Program-made: the position numbers and the translations under genes
Origin: Sphingomonas sanxanigenens
Lineage (GTDB): Bacteria > Pseudomonadota > Alphaproteobacteria > Sphingomonadales > Sphingomonadaceae
NCBI GenBank assembly: GCA_003240855.1
Contig: QFNN01000133.1
Coordinates: 1 to 7,214, forward strand
Reading direction: 5' to 3'
DNA: 7,214 bases
Part shown: positions 1 to 5,525 of the stretch, one piece after another
Position numbering within the stretch: position 1 is the stretch's first letter
Layout of the letters: every line of letters starts with the position of its first letter
Notes under the pieces: generated by a model
Databases searched by the model: none
What the model saw: the letters and a program-made list of their open reading frames with translations, nothing else
Told to the model about the DNA's origin: nothing

Positions 1-1
1 C

Positions 2-658
2 GGCATCTGGAGCCGCGGCGTCGATCGCGGCATTTTCAATTCGGGCCGGCGCGACATGGGCTGGCGACGCAGCCTTGGCATTCGCGACGACGAAGTGGCG
101 GTGGGCTATGTCGGCCGGCTGGTGATGGAAAAAGGGCTGGACGTCTTTTCCGACGCGATTGACCAACTCGTCCGGCGCGGCGTGAAGCATCGTGTTCTTG
201 TGGTTGGCGACGGCCCGGCGCGCGACTGGTTCGAGCGCCGCCTGCCGCAGGCGGTGTTCGCGGGCTTCCAGGGCGGCGAGGATCTTGGTCGCGCCGTCGC
301 CTCGATGGACATGCTGTTCAACCCTTCCGTCACCGAGACGTTCGGCAACGTGACGCTTGAAGCTATGGCGGCAGGCCTGCCGGTGATCGCGGCGATCGCC
401 ACGGGCAGCCAGAGCCTTGTGCTCGACGGCGTCAACGGCCGGCTGATCCGCCCCGGCGCGATCGAATCCTTCGCCGACGCGCTCCAATATTATTGCGAGA
501 AGCCGCAGGCGCGCGCCGCATCAGGCCAGGCGGGCGAGAAGATCAGCGAGCGTTTCGGCTGGGATCAGGTCAATCAGACGCTGGTCGACACCTATCTCCG
601 CATCATCCGACAGCGCGCGACGGGCGGAAGGCCGCCCATGGCGAGCCCGGTGCCCTGA
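2..658 (+). CDS. GT4-family glycosyltransferase, C-terminal part (5' end outside window)
   Basis: This is the donor-binding half of a GT-B fold glycosyltransferase that would move a sugar from a nucleotide-sugar onto a cell-surface glycan or lipid acceptor. The frame is open from base 2, upstream of the first ATG at 56, and the residues before that ATG (GIWSRGVDRGIFNSGRRD) match the usual RGVD..xFxP linker of the GT4 family, so the gene starts outside the window. The second Rossmann domain opens with VGYVGRLVMEKGLDVF, followed by VLVVGDGP. The family E-x7-E motif is intact (Glu codons at 335-337 and 359-361, in TETFGNVTLE), followed by AMAAGLPVIA. The protein ends at TGA 656-658 with a basic tail. 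Family assignment is firm; the sugar and acceptor cannot be read from this part. It reads toward the PEP-CTERM gene but is separated from it by 158 bases. Confidence 0.93.
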   Translation, partial: GIWSRGVDRGIFNSGRRDMGWRRSLGIRDDEVAVGYVGRLVMEKGLDVFSDAIDQLVRRGVKHRVLVVGDGPARDWFERRLPQAVFAGFQGGEDLGRAVASMDMLFNPSVTETFGNVTLEAMAAGLPVIAAIATGSQSLVLDGVNGRLIRPGAIESFADALQYYCEKPQARAASGQAGEKISERFGWDQVNQTLVDTYLRIIRQRATGGRPPMASPVP

Positions 659-668
659 ACGCGGGCCA

Positions 669-687
669 CGCCCGGCTACCGCGGGCG
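669..687 (+). terminator. Possible stem-loop after the glycosyltransferase gene
   Basis: A 6-bp perfect stem (CGCCCG / CGGGCG) with a 7-base loop begins 11 bases after the glycosyltransferase stop codon. Its position fits a transcription end. No T-run follows (the next bases are TCATCATTACAG), so it is not a textbook intrinsic terminator and may only protect the 3' end or precede Rho-dependent termination. Confidence 0.3.
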
Positions 688-699
688 TCATCATTACAG

Positions 700-712
700 A
701 TTTGCTGCAAAT
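700..712. promoter_or_regulatory. 13-bp palindrome upstream of the PEP-CTERM gene
   Basis: ATTTGC-T-GCAAAT is a perfect inverted repeat with 6-bp arms and a 1-base centre. It lies about 105 bases before the start of the PEP-CTERM gene in an otherwise non-coding gap. A second short dyad, TCCCA-CGA-TGGGA, lies at 724-736. Either could bind a dimeric regulator. No convincing -35/-10 pair was found between them and the gene, so the operator role is a guess. Confidence 0.25.
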
Positions 713-816
713 CCAGAATCTTGTCCCACGATGGGATCGGTTCGTTTCGGGCGCCTATTCGCTCTGGACCCCGCCCCGGTCGAGCCGTTACCGTCGATTA
801 ACCACAGCGGGGGATA

Positions 817-1395
817 ATGATGAAACTCGGCCTGTTCGCAGCCTGCGGCATCGCGGCACTGGCGTGTCCGGCATACGCGGTCACCTATACCGGCACGGCC
901 AGTCCGACGACCGGCACGTTCACGCTGTATCTCGACCCGCCCTTCACGCCCGGTTCGACCGATCCGACCAACTGGATCATCACGGTCGACCTCGATCAGG
1001 CCCATCTGTCGACGATCTGGTTCAACTACTTCTTCGACTACGAAGTCTATGACCGCGCAACGGGCGTCTGGCAGTATGGCAATTCGGCATGGATCCTGGA
1101 GCGCTATCAATCCACGGCTTCGGACTATAGCGACACGTGGACCCTTCCGGGAAATGAAGTCCGATACAGCGCTACCGAAGTCAAATATATCTACAATACG
1201 CGCCCGTTCTTCCAGTTCGAGCTGCAAAACTTCCGCCAGCCGATCAACTATACGATAACGGTCGATCTGGCGCCGCCCGCATCCGGCGTGCCTGAGCCGA
1301 CGAGCTGGGCGATGATGATCGCCGGTTTCGGGCTGGCCGGCGCCGCGTTGCGGGGACGTCGTCGGTCGGCGAACCTCCAGCCACACTTCGGATAG
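817..1395 (+). CDS. Secreted PEPxxWA-CTERM sorting domain protein
   Basis: This is a 192-residue exported protein predicted to be processed by an exosortase, so its mature body ends up outside the inner membrane. Residues 1-21 form a signal peptide (MMKLGLF..., hydrophobic core, cleavage expected after AYA). The middle (about 22-150) is rich in Thr, Asp, Tyr and Trp and shows no motif I recognise. The C-terminus carries the complete tripartite tag: PEPTSWA at about 159-165, a hydrophobic segment (MMIAGFGLAGAAL) and a basic end (RGRRR). The WA variant of this tag is characteristic of Sphingomonadales. A purine-rich ribosome site (GGGGGA, 809-814) precedes a double ATG. The second ATG at 820 has the better spacing, so the protein may start there. 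The gene follows a glycosyltransferase on the same strand, in line with the known link between PEP-CTERM proteins and exopolysaccharide loci. The mature function is unknown. Confidence 0.9.
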   Translation: MMKLGLFAACGIAALACPAYAVTYTGTASPTTGTFTLYLDPPFTPGSTDPTNWIITVDLDQAHLSTIWFNYFFDYEVYDRATGVWQYGNSAWILERYQSTASDYSDTWTLPGNEVRYSATEVKYIYNTRPFFQFELQNFRQPINYTITVDLAPPASGVPEPTSWAMMIAGFGLAGAALRGRRRSANLQPHFG

Positions 1396-1540
1396 GCACG
1401 GCCGACGAGAGCGCCCGCGTCTTATGATTGTCGGCGTGGAAGGCTGGTGCCGGCTGAGGGTATCGAAGTATCATAATTTCCCCCGTTATTTAAGCTATTT
1501 ACCTGCACGTTTGTGGGACGACGCGGGAGCAATACCCCCG
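1396..1540. other. Gene-free gap, likely host/element border
   Basis: No convincing gene or tRNA is seen here. The first part holds a loose dyad (GCCGAC at 1401-1406 against GTCGGC at 1430-1435, 23-base loop) that could fold in the 3' end of the PEP-CTERM transcript. From about 1470 the sequence becomes clearly AT-richer with interspersed C-tracts. The left neighbour is a typical host gene and the right neighbour is an AlpA-type element gene, so an attachment site may lie here. No matching copy was seen near the right edge of the window. Confidence 0.4.
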
Positions 1541-1551
1541 TTAATACCCCC
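1480..1551. repeat. Short C-tract direct repeats at the element edge
   Basis: The 9-mer CCCCCGTTA occurs twice in the same orientation (1480-1488 and 1535-1543), and AATACCCCC occurs twice 12 bases apart (1531-1539 and 1543-1551). The second set runs into the stop codon and last codons of the AlpA-like gene. Short, same-strand repeats beside an excisionase-type gene resemble integrase/excisionase arm-binding sites of temperate phages. The repeats are seen directly; the role is inferred. Confidence 0.45.
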
Positions 1552-1756
1552 AATTTCCTTGGGCTGCTGGCTCGCGCGACCGCTTCCAGGCTTCGATATC
1601 GTCGGACCACCAGCCCACCGCCCGGGCGGTAAGGCGCACTTGGCGCGGGAAGCGGTCGGCCGCGATCTCCCTATAGATGCTGGTGCGGCTGAGGCCGGTT
1701 TCGGCCTTCACATCAGGGAGGCGCAGGAAGCGGTTGGACTTAGCCATCGCGCTCAT
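1541..1756 (-). CDS. AlpA-family helix-turn-helix regulator / excisionase-like protein
   Basis: A 71-residue DNA-binding protein of the AlpA/MerR-like winged-helix type, a family that activates integrase expression or helps excise phage-like islands. The core reads FLRLPDVKAETGLSRTSIYR at about residues 10-29, then FPRQVRLTARAVGWWSDDIEAW at about 36-57. This matches the family pattern: a helix-turn-helix, the F-P-x-x-x-x-L wing, then W..SDIEAW. The frame continues upstream to 1828, but that N-terminal stretch is outside the family and would overlap the preceding gene. ATG 1756 lies directly after an AAAGGGGGAG ribosome site. ATG 1747, the fourth codon, is an alternative start with more normal spacing. 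It is the last gene of the minus-strand run, next to the presumed element border. No integrase gene is adjacent, which is unusual for this family. Confidence 0.85.
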   Translation of the reverse strand: MSAMAKSNRFLRLPDVKAETGLSRTSIYREIAADRFPRQVRLTARAVGWWSDDIEAWKRSREPAAQGNWGY

Positions 1757-1802
1757 CTCTCCCCCTTTACGCGCGCGCCAGCACGCATCGGTCTGGGCGG
1801 GT

Positions 1803-2027
1803 TCATTCGCCACGGCCGTTCTCCTCATCTTCTTCGTTCTCGACCGCGATCATCCAGCCGACCCAGGCGATGCCGATCGCCAGCGCACCGACGCGCCACC
1901 ATGGGCCCCAGCTGGTGATGAAGGTCCATTCGAGCCGGATCAGGCTGCCGATCGCCGAGACGACCAGCAGCGACGCTCCAGTGAGCACCGTCCAGACGGA
2001 CAGCCGCACCATGCAGACCGCGATCAT
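1803..2027 (-). CDS. Small two-helix membrane protein
   Basis: A 74-residue hypothetical protein with two predicted membrane segments, about residues 8-30 (VWTVLTGASLLVVSAIGSLI) and about 45-62 (RVGALAIGIAWVGWMIAV). They are joined by a short Trp-rich loop, and the acidic tail (ENEEDEEN) probably lies in the cytoplasm. Its ATG (2027-2025) overlaps the ParB-like stop codon in an ATGA, so translation is probably coupled; this overlap is the main reason to accept it as real. An in-frame Met at residue 6 is an alternative start. It resembles no family I can name. A holin-like role is possible on size and topology alone, but nothing else supports it, and its place beside ParB and AlpA argues against it. 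Confidence 0.7.
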   Translation of the reverse strand: MIAVCMVRLSVWTVLTGASLLVVSAIGSLIRLEWTFITSWGPWWRVGALAIGIAWVGWMIAVENEEDEENGRGE

Positions 2028-3460
2028 GCAGCTGACTCCTCGCGCTCGAGCTCGCCATTGACGACATCGATGACGTCCTCTCCGGCCGCTTCCTTGGCGG
2101 CCTCTGCAGCTTCACGGGCTGCGCGCTCGTCGATCAGGCGCTGATACTCGATCTCGGCGGCGTCACGCGCGGCCTGCACTTCGTCTACGGGAACGGTGAC
2201 GAGCAGGGCGACGACATAGAAGCCCCGTTCCTCGTCGAACTCCATCGGCTCGACCCAGGCGCGATCGGCGGGCCAATAGGCGCGCCCTTCCAGCGGCGTC
2301 CCCGCAACCCTGGGCGCGGCGAGACGGATAGCGATCCGTTCAATCTGGCGATCGCGCTCACGCTCCGCGCGCTGCTCGGCGCTTTCACGTTCGAAGCGGG
2401 CATCGATCGCGACCGGCTTCGCGTCCGCCGGCGCAAAATGAAAGCCGTTCGAATTCATCTCGAGGGCGGAGCCGTCATCCGAAATCGCGAAGATGGCCCG
2501 CAGCTGCGCCCGCTCCTCGTCGGGCGCATCCATGCCGTCCTGATAGGCCAGCTTGAAGCCCGCCGGCGCCTTGGGCCAACTGTCATAGCGGCCCGACCAG
2601 ATCTTGACCTCGCCGCCGGCGAAGCCCGCTTGCTTGCCGAAGCGATCCGCCTCCTCCGCCGCGCGCTCCTGGGCCAGCTTATCGACCAGGCGCATGTCGA
2701 GCAGCACGTCCGCATCCTCAGCGCCCATGAAGAATTCGCGGACCATGCGGCCGCCGGCGGCGAGGTAGTTATCGATGCCGGCGTAGACCGCCGCGCGATA
2801 GTCGGCGCGATAGACCTTGCCCTGCATCTCGTCGCGGATGGCCTTGGGGTCGTGCTTCGTGCCCCAGGTCAGCTTGTCACGCCCTTTGAAGACCTTCAGC
2901 TGCAGATCCTGATCGGGATAGGTGCCATAGGCCTTGGCGGCCTCCAGCCCGATATGGCTCGCGCGCAGCGCGGCGAGAATCTCCGGGTGCAGATCGGCAA
3001 GGCGGAGACGCTGCTCGACATGGCGCGGCGTGACGCCGAAGCGGCGGGCGCAATTTGCGACCTGCTCGTCGAGCGAGGTGATGCCGGCGTCGGCATAGCC
3101 GGCGATGATCGTGGCGAACGCCTCGAATTCGTCAGCCGGGTTCATCGCCACGCGATGGAGATTTTCGGCGAGGCTCGTTTCGAGCGCCTGTTCGGGCTCC
3201 TCGATCAGCACAGCGACGGGGTGGTTCTTGGGGATGCGCTTCTCGGCCGACAGGCGCTGCAGGGCGAGGAAGCGACGGCCGCCGGCGTCGACCTCGTAGA
3301 GGCCTGGCTTTTCGGCCGATGGCGTGACGACGAGGTTCTGCTTCAGCCCGCGCGCGGCGATGTCCTCGGCCAGCGACGCAATATCCTCGTCACGATTGGT
3401 CTTGCGGACATTGCGCTCAGAAAGGCGAAGTTTGTTCAGCGGAATGGTGCTATGAGTCAT
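2024..3460 (-). CDS. ParB/RepB/Spo0J-family protein (element type, 478 aa)
   Basis: A ParB-like DNA-binding protein. The family binds centromere-like sites, uses CTP to clamp onto DNA, and segregates or organises replicons. The N-terminal ParB/sulfiredoxin-type domain covers about residues 1-115, with the arginine box AGGRRFLALQRL at 59-70 (the canonical form is GERRxRA; Gly replaces Glu here) and the ENLHR...NPADEFEAF motif at 99-115. A helix-turn-helix follows (VANCARRFGVTPRHVEQRL, about 134-152). The long C-terminal part ends in an Ala/Glu-rich helical tail. At 478 residues it is much longer than chromosomal ParB (around 300) and resembles the plasmid and integrative-element type. A strong GGAGG (3470-3466) lies 5 bases before ATG 3460. 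No ParA ATPase is visible, so it may regulate transcription or maintain DNA without active partition. Confidence 0.9.
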   Translation of the reverse strand: MTHSTIPLNKLRLSERNVRKTNRDEDIASLAEDIAARGLKQNLVVTPSAEKPGLYEVDAGGRRFLALQRLSAEKRIPKNHPVAVLIEEPEQALETSLAENLHRVAMNPADEFEAFATIIAGYADAGITSLDEQVANCARRFGVTPRHVEQRLRLADLHPEILAALRASHIGLEAAKAYGTYPDQDLQLKVFKGRDKLTWGTKHDPKAIRDEMQGKVYRADYRAAVYAGIDNYLAAGGRMVREFFMGAEDADVLLDMRLVDKLAQERAAEEADRFGKQAGFAGGEVKIWSGRYDSWPKAPAGFKLAYQDGMDAPDEERAQLRAIFAISDDGSALEMNSNGFHFAPADAKPVAIDARFERESAEQRAERERDRQIERIAIRLAAPRVAGTPLEGRAYWPADRAWVEPMEFDEERGFYVVALLVTVPVDEVQAARDAAEIEYQRLIDERAAREAAEAAKEAAGEDVIDVVNGELEREESAA

Positions 3461-3563
3461 GTCGACCTCCGGTGTCAGGTACCATGGTGTCGTGAGTGTT
3501 GTTTTCCGATCGGGCGGCTCGTTCGCTCACGCCGGCGGGGGTCGTCGGCGCTTCGGATTCGGG

Positions 3564-3599
3564 GCTGCCGAAGGCGCACGCGACCGCGCCTTCGGCAGC
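3564..3599. repeat. Perfect 14-bp inverted repeat between gapR-like and parB-like genes
   Basis: GCTGCCGAAGGCGC (3564-3577) and its exact reverse complement (3586-3599) flank an 8-base loop. It begins 18 bases past the stop codon of the GapR-like gene and about 105 bases before the ParB-like start. In RNA it would form a very stable hairpin, so it could act as a terminator, an attenuator or an mRNA-processing boundary. There is no T-run on the transcribed side, which counts against a simple intrinsic terminator. A DNA site for a dimeric protein is the other reading. It does not match the bacterial consensus parS. Confidence 0.7.
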
Positions 3600-3616
3600 T
3601 TGTCCGCGCGATCGCA

Positions 3617-3856
3617 TCAGGCGAGCCCCAGCGCTTGGCGATAGGTTTCGAGCAGCGCGTCGGCCTCCTCGCGCGCGTGCTTCTCCAGCCGGCGCAGGCG
3701 CACGATCTGGCGCATCGTCTTGGCGTCGTAGCCCTGCGATTTGGCCTCGGCGTAGACATCGCGGATATCGTCGGCGATGCCCTTCTTTTCCTCCTCGAGG
3801 CGTTCGATACGCTCGATGAAGAGGCGGAGCCGATCCGCGGCGATGATGTCGCTCAT
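3617..3856 (-). CDS. GapR-family (DUF2312) nucleoid-associated protein
   Basis: A 79-residue, nearly all-helical, charged protein. The core ADRLRLFIERIERLEEEKK (about residues 7-25), then IADDIRDVYAEAKSQGYDAK (27-46) and TMRQIVRLRRLE, matches the DUF2312 family closely. Caulobacter GapR, the family model, clamps overtwisted DNA and stimulates gyrase and topoisomerase IV. Phages and integrative elements of Alphaproteobacteria often carry extra copies, and this one sits inside the element operon, so it is probably an element-borne paralogue acting on replicating or transcribed element DNA. Its ATG overlaps the preceding gene's stop as ATGA (3853-3856). It ends just before the 14-bp inverted repeat. 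Family is firm; the element-specific role is inferred. Confidence 0.92.
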   Translation of the reverse strand: MSDIIAADRLRLFIERIERLEEEKKGIADDIRDVYAEAKSQGYDAKTMRQIVRLRRLEKHAREEADALLETYRQALGLA

Positions 3857-4254
3857 TGCGTCACCGCCCCGGCCGCAGGGGCCGCCAGCGATTGAGAGAG
3901 CGCCTGGCGCACGACAAGGCGCGCATCGTCGAGGCCGATCAGCGCCATGCCGCGCGCTTCCATCGGGGCACCCAGACGAAAGCCGAGCAGGATACCCGTC
4001 GCCAGATGCGTCGCGATCGGTGCCGCAAGGCCGGTGGCGCTTGCCGCCTCATCCGCCATGGCATCGATCAGATCGCGATCGCAGGCCTCTGCCAGGCGTT
4101 TGGGCGCGCCCTGCGCGCAATCAGCGCAGATCATGCCTTCGTCCGTCCGCCGCCAGCCACGCGGGACGTGGATGGCGCTGGCGCGACGCTCGATCGCGTC
4201 ACAATCGACGCAGACGAAATCGTGCGTCGCCGCCGCTTCCTGCGCGCCGATCAT
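3853..4254 (-). CDS. Hypothetical protein with two CxxC pairs
   Basis: A 133-residue protein I do not recognise. Near the N-terminus it has FVCVDCD (Cys about residues 15 and 18) and, after a short basic stretch, MICADCA (about 42 and 45), a spacing suited to one four-cysteine zinc site. The remaining C-terminal part is Ala/Leu-rich and probably helical, without a clear membrane segment. The frame stays open to 4440, but ATG 4254 forms an ATGA overlap with the stop of the upstream gene and removes an arginine-rich shadow stretch, so it is the likely start. At the other end its stop overlaps the GapR-like start in the same way. Sandwiched in this coupled run, it is probably a small nucleic-acid- or protein-binding accessory factor. 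Confidence 0.72.
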   Translation of the reverse strand: MIGAQEAAATHDFVCVDCDAIERRASAIHVPRGWRRTDEGMICADCAQGAPKRLAEACDRDLIDAMADEAASATGLAAPIATHLATGILLGFRLGAPMEARGMALIGLDDARLVVRQALSQSLAAPAAGAVTQ

Positions 4255-4433
4255 GACAGCACCGCCACGAGCACGCGGCCCGCGAAATAGGAGAGCGCGA
4301 GCAGCGCCAGGCCGAAATAAAGGCGATCGCCGGCAATCGTGGCGCGCGCGGGCGCCGGTGCGGCGGCATGATCGACGATCGCGCCGCAACGGGCGCATTC
4401 GCATTCGATCGCGTGGATGGGGCGGACTTCCAT
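4251..4433 (-). CDS. Small Cys-rich single-helix membrane protein
   Basis: A 60-residue hypothetical protein. The N-terminal part contains IECECARCGA (Cys at about residues 11, 13 and 16), three closely spaced cysteines that could hold a metal with another ligand or a partner subunit. A single hydrophobic segment (YFGLALLALSYFAGRVLVAVL, about 39-59) reaches the C-terminus, so the protein is probably tail-anchored. A clear ribosome site, GGAGG (4448-4444), sits 10 bases before the ATG, and the stop codon overlaps the next gene's start as ATGA. These translation signals support it as a real gene. No family or function is recognised. Confidence 0.68.
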   Translation of the reverse strand: MEVRPIHAIECECARCGAIVDHAAAPAPARATIAGDRLYFGLALLALSYFAGRVLVAVLS

Positions 4434-4470
4434 ATCTCAAAATCCTCCAGGCAGCAGAAAGGCCTTCCCG

Positions 4471-4485
4471 GCCGACGCGGTCGGC
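4471..4485. repeat. Short perfect hairpin between ogr-like and downstream gene
   Basis: GCCGAC-GCG-GTCGGC is a perfect 6-bp stem with a 3-base loop in the 108-base gap between the Ogr-like stop (4542) and the next start (4433), just upstream of that gene's ribosome site. No T-run follows on the minus strand. It could tune read-through or mRNA stability within the operon. Such small GC hairpins also arise by chance in DNA of this composition. Confidence 0.3.
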
Positions 4486-4541
4486 GGGCTGGCGGTGGTT
4501 CGATCGGGGTTCAGGCTTTGCCGGGCAGCGCCCGGGCAGGT

Positions 4542-4862
4542 TCAGCCGCCGGTGAAGACGGCCTCGGCCAGGGGATCGTCATCGTTGGAGGGAGGCGGCG
4601 TCACCCCCGGGACGCTACCGCCGTCATTGGCGGCAATCGGCACGCGGCGCGGCGGCGCGCGGCGGAGGTCTATGGCGGGATCGGGATGCGCGCTGGGCAC
4701 GATCGAATACAGAATCTCGATCGCCGCGGCGTAAGTGTGCCCGCAATCGACATTGGTGCATTGCAGGTTGAGCTGACGGTAGAGCGGCGTGACGGCGCGG
4801 CTGGACCGCACGCGCGCCGGCCGGCGGCAATGCGGGCATAGATGGGCGGCATTCCTACCCAT
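4542..4862 (-). CDS. ogr: Ogr/Delta-type zinc-finger transcription activator
   Basis: A 106-residue protein of the family of phage P2 Ogr and satellite P4 Delta, which bind upstream of late phage promoters and recruit RNA polymerase. The four cysteines at residues 9, 12, 35 and 40 have the exact family spacing C-x2-C-x22-C-x4-C. The surrounding residues are also typical: the ARVRSSRAVTPLY segment between the pairs, CTNVDCGHTY at the second pair, and I-x-P shortly after. P2 Ogr is about 72 residues. The extra tail here (about 66-106) is Pro/Asp-rich and low complexity. An AGGAGGAGG ribosome site precedes ATG 4862, and the start overlaps the preceding gene's stop by 8 bases. Its presence argues that the element has, or had, P2-like late genes or acts as a satellite of such a phage. 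Neither is in the window. Confidence 0.9.
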   Translation of the reverse strand: MGRNAAHLCPHCRRPARVRSSRAVTPLYRQLNLQCTNVDCGHTYAAAIEILYSIVPSAHPDPAIDLRRAPPRRVPIAANDGGSVPGVTPPPSNDDDPLAEAVFTGG

Positions 4863-5343
4863 GGGTGGCCTCCTCCTGGCCTCCGCGCCCGCCCCTTCGC
4901 CCCGCGCGAAGGGTGGCAAGCGTGGTCGTCGCCGCGTTGATCGCTTCCTCCAGCTCCTTCTCGGCAAGCAGGCGATCGGCCTGCGTTGCGCCGGGGCGCG
5001 AAGCGATGATTGCGGACTGGATGGCTTCGCCGCTTTCCTTGGCGGTGCGCGCGGCGGCGAGGGCGAGCTGATCGCCGGCGGCGAAACTGTCGATCGCATC
5101 CGCCTCAAGCCGCAGGCGATAGCATTGGAACATCGGCGCCCCCTCCCCGCCCTCGCCGCGCCAGGTGAGATCGAGCGCAAGCGCGGCATCAAGCGTGATG
5201 CCGGCGCTGGTATCGGGATCGGACCAGTTGCGCACGGTGCGCTCGGCCGCGCCGCAGATGCGCGCCACCTCCGCCCAGCCGATCGATCCGGCGATGCGGG
5301 TGAGCGCATTTTCGAATGTGAGGGGAAGACGGCGCTTCGTCAT
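4855..5343 (-). CDS. Phage CII-like helix-turn-helix regulator
   Basis: A 162-residue predicted DNA-binding protein. Residues 21-42 (IGWAEVARICGAAERTVRNW) look like a helix-turn-helix of the phage regulatory CII-like family. This is followed by SDPDTSAGITLDAALALDL, a stretch I associate with prophage regulators of Alphaproteobacteria. The remainder is helical and Ala/Glu-rich (about 76-145), probably an oligomerisation region, and ends in a Gly/Arg tail. The frame runs upstream to 5502, but ATG 5343 is the start that matches the family N-terminus (MTKRRLPLTFENAL) and overlaps the previous stop as ATGA. It has no good ribosome site of its own, in line with coupling. By analogy it would switch lysogenic or early transcription; the target promoter is unknown. 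Confidence 0.78.
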   Translation of the reverse strand: MTKRRLPLTFENALTRIAGSIGWAEVARICGAAERTVRNWSDPDTSAGITLDAALALDLTWRGEGGEGAPMFQCYRLRLEADAIDSFAAGDQLALAAARTAKESGEAIQSAIIASRPGATQADRLLAEKELEEAINAATTTLATLRAGRRGGRGGQEEATHG

Positions 5344-5525
5344 GCTAGAGTTGCCGGCGCGGCGGAGGCCTCGTGCATCACGCCTGCCGATTCCCGACGG
5401 CGCCCCGAGGTGGTGGGTACGAAACCCCGGGACGCAGGGCAGATTTCTCCACCCATGACACCCCAACGCGCGACGCAGCGTTTCGGGGCCGTGACAGCGC
5501 AAATAAGCGCGGGGAAGAGGCTCAT
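5340..5525 (-). CDS. 61-residue ORF of unknown function, coupled on both sides
   Basis: I do not recognise this small protein (starts MSLFPALICAVTAPKRCVAR). It contains three cysteines and a basic Ser/Thr/Arg patch (TTSGRRRESAG), with no membrane segment or clear motif. Support comes from layout: its ATG (5525-5523) overlaps the gp16-like stop, and its stop (5342-5340) overlaps the CII-like start, both as ATGA. Without it there would be a 178-base hole in an otherwise gapless run. The same DNA is also open in a second frame, as an upstream extension of the CII-like gene, and contains several short dyads, so a structured RNA (phages of the P1/P4 type place antisense control RNAs at a comparable position) is an alternative or additional role. 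Confidence 0.5.
   Translation of the reverse strand: MSLFPALICAVTAPKRCVARWGVMGGEICPASRGFVPTTSGRRRESAGVMHEASAAPATLA

Noticed and set aside
694..1386. 230-codon open frame on the minus strand over the PEP-CTERM gene
   Set aside because: The plus strand has a signal peptide and a full PEPxxWA-CTERM tag; the minus frame is Arg/Asp-rich without motifs.
1396..1540. tRNA gene as integration target
   Set aside because: No cloverleaf arms or T-loop-like sequence could be found on either strand in this gap.
1422..1610. 62-codon minus-strand frame past the AlpA gene
   Set aside because: It starts inside the AlpA gene in another frame, runs into the AT-rich repeat gap, and has no ribosome site or recognisable product.
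3471..3491. Canonical parS site next to parB
   Set aside because: The palindromes here (GGTACC, ACCATGGT) and the 14-bp inverted repeat do not resemble the bacterial parS consensus; no other match was seen in the window.
2438..3895. 485-codon open frame on the plus strand
   Set aside because: It is antisense to the ParB-like and GapR-like genes, whose family motifs are clear. Long antisense frames are common at this GC content, and its product shows no recognisable domain.
4863..5309. Long N-terminal extension of the Ogr-like frame
   Set aside because: It overlaps the CII-like gene and is a Pro/Arg/Ser-rich shadow; ATG 4862 with AGGAGG gives a standard Ogr N-terminus.
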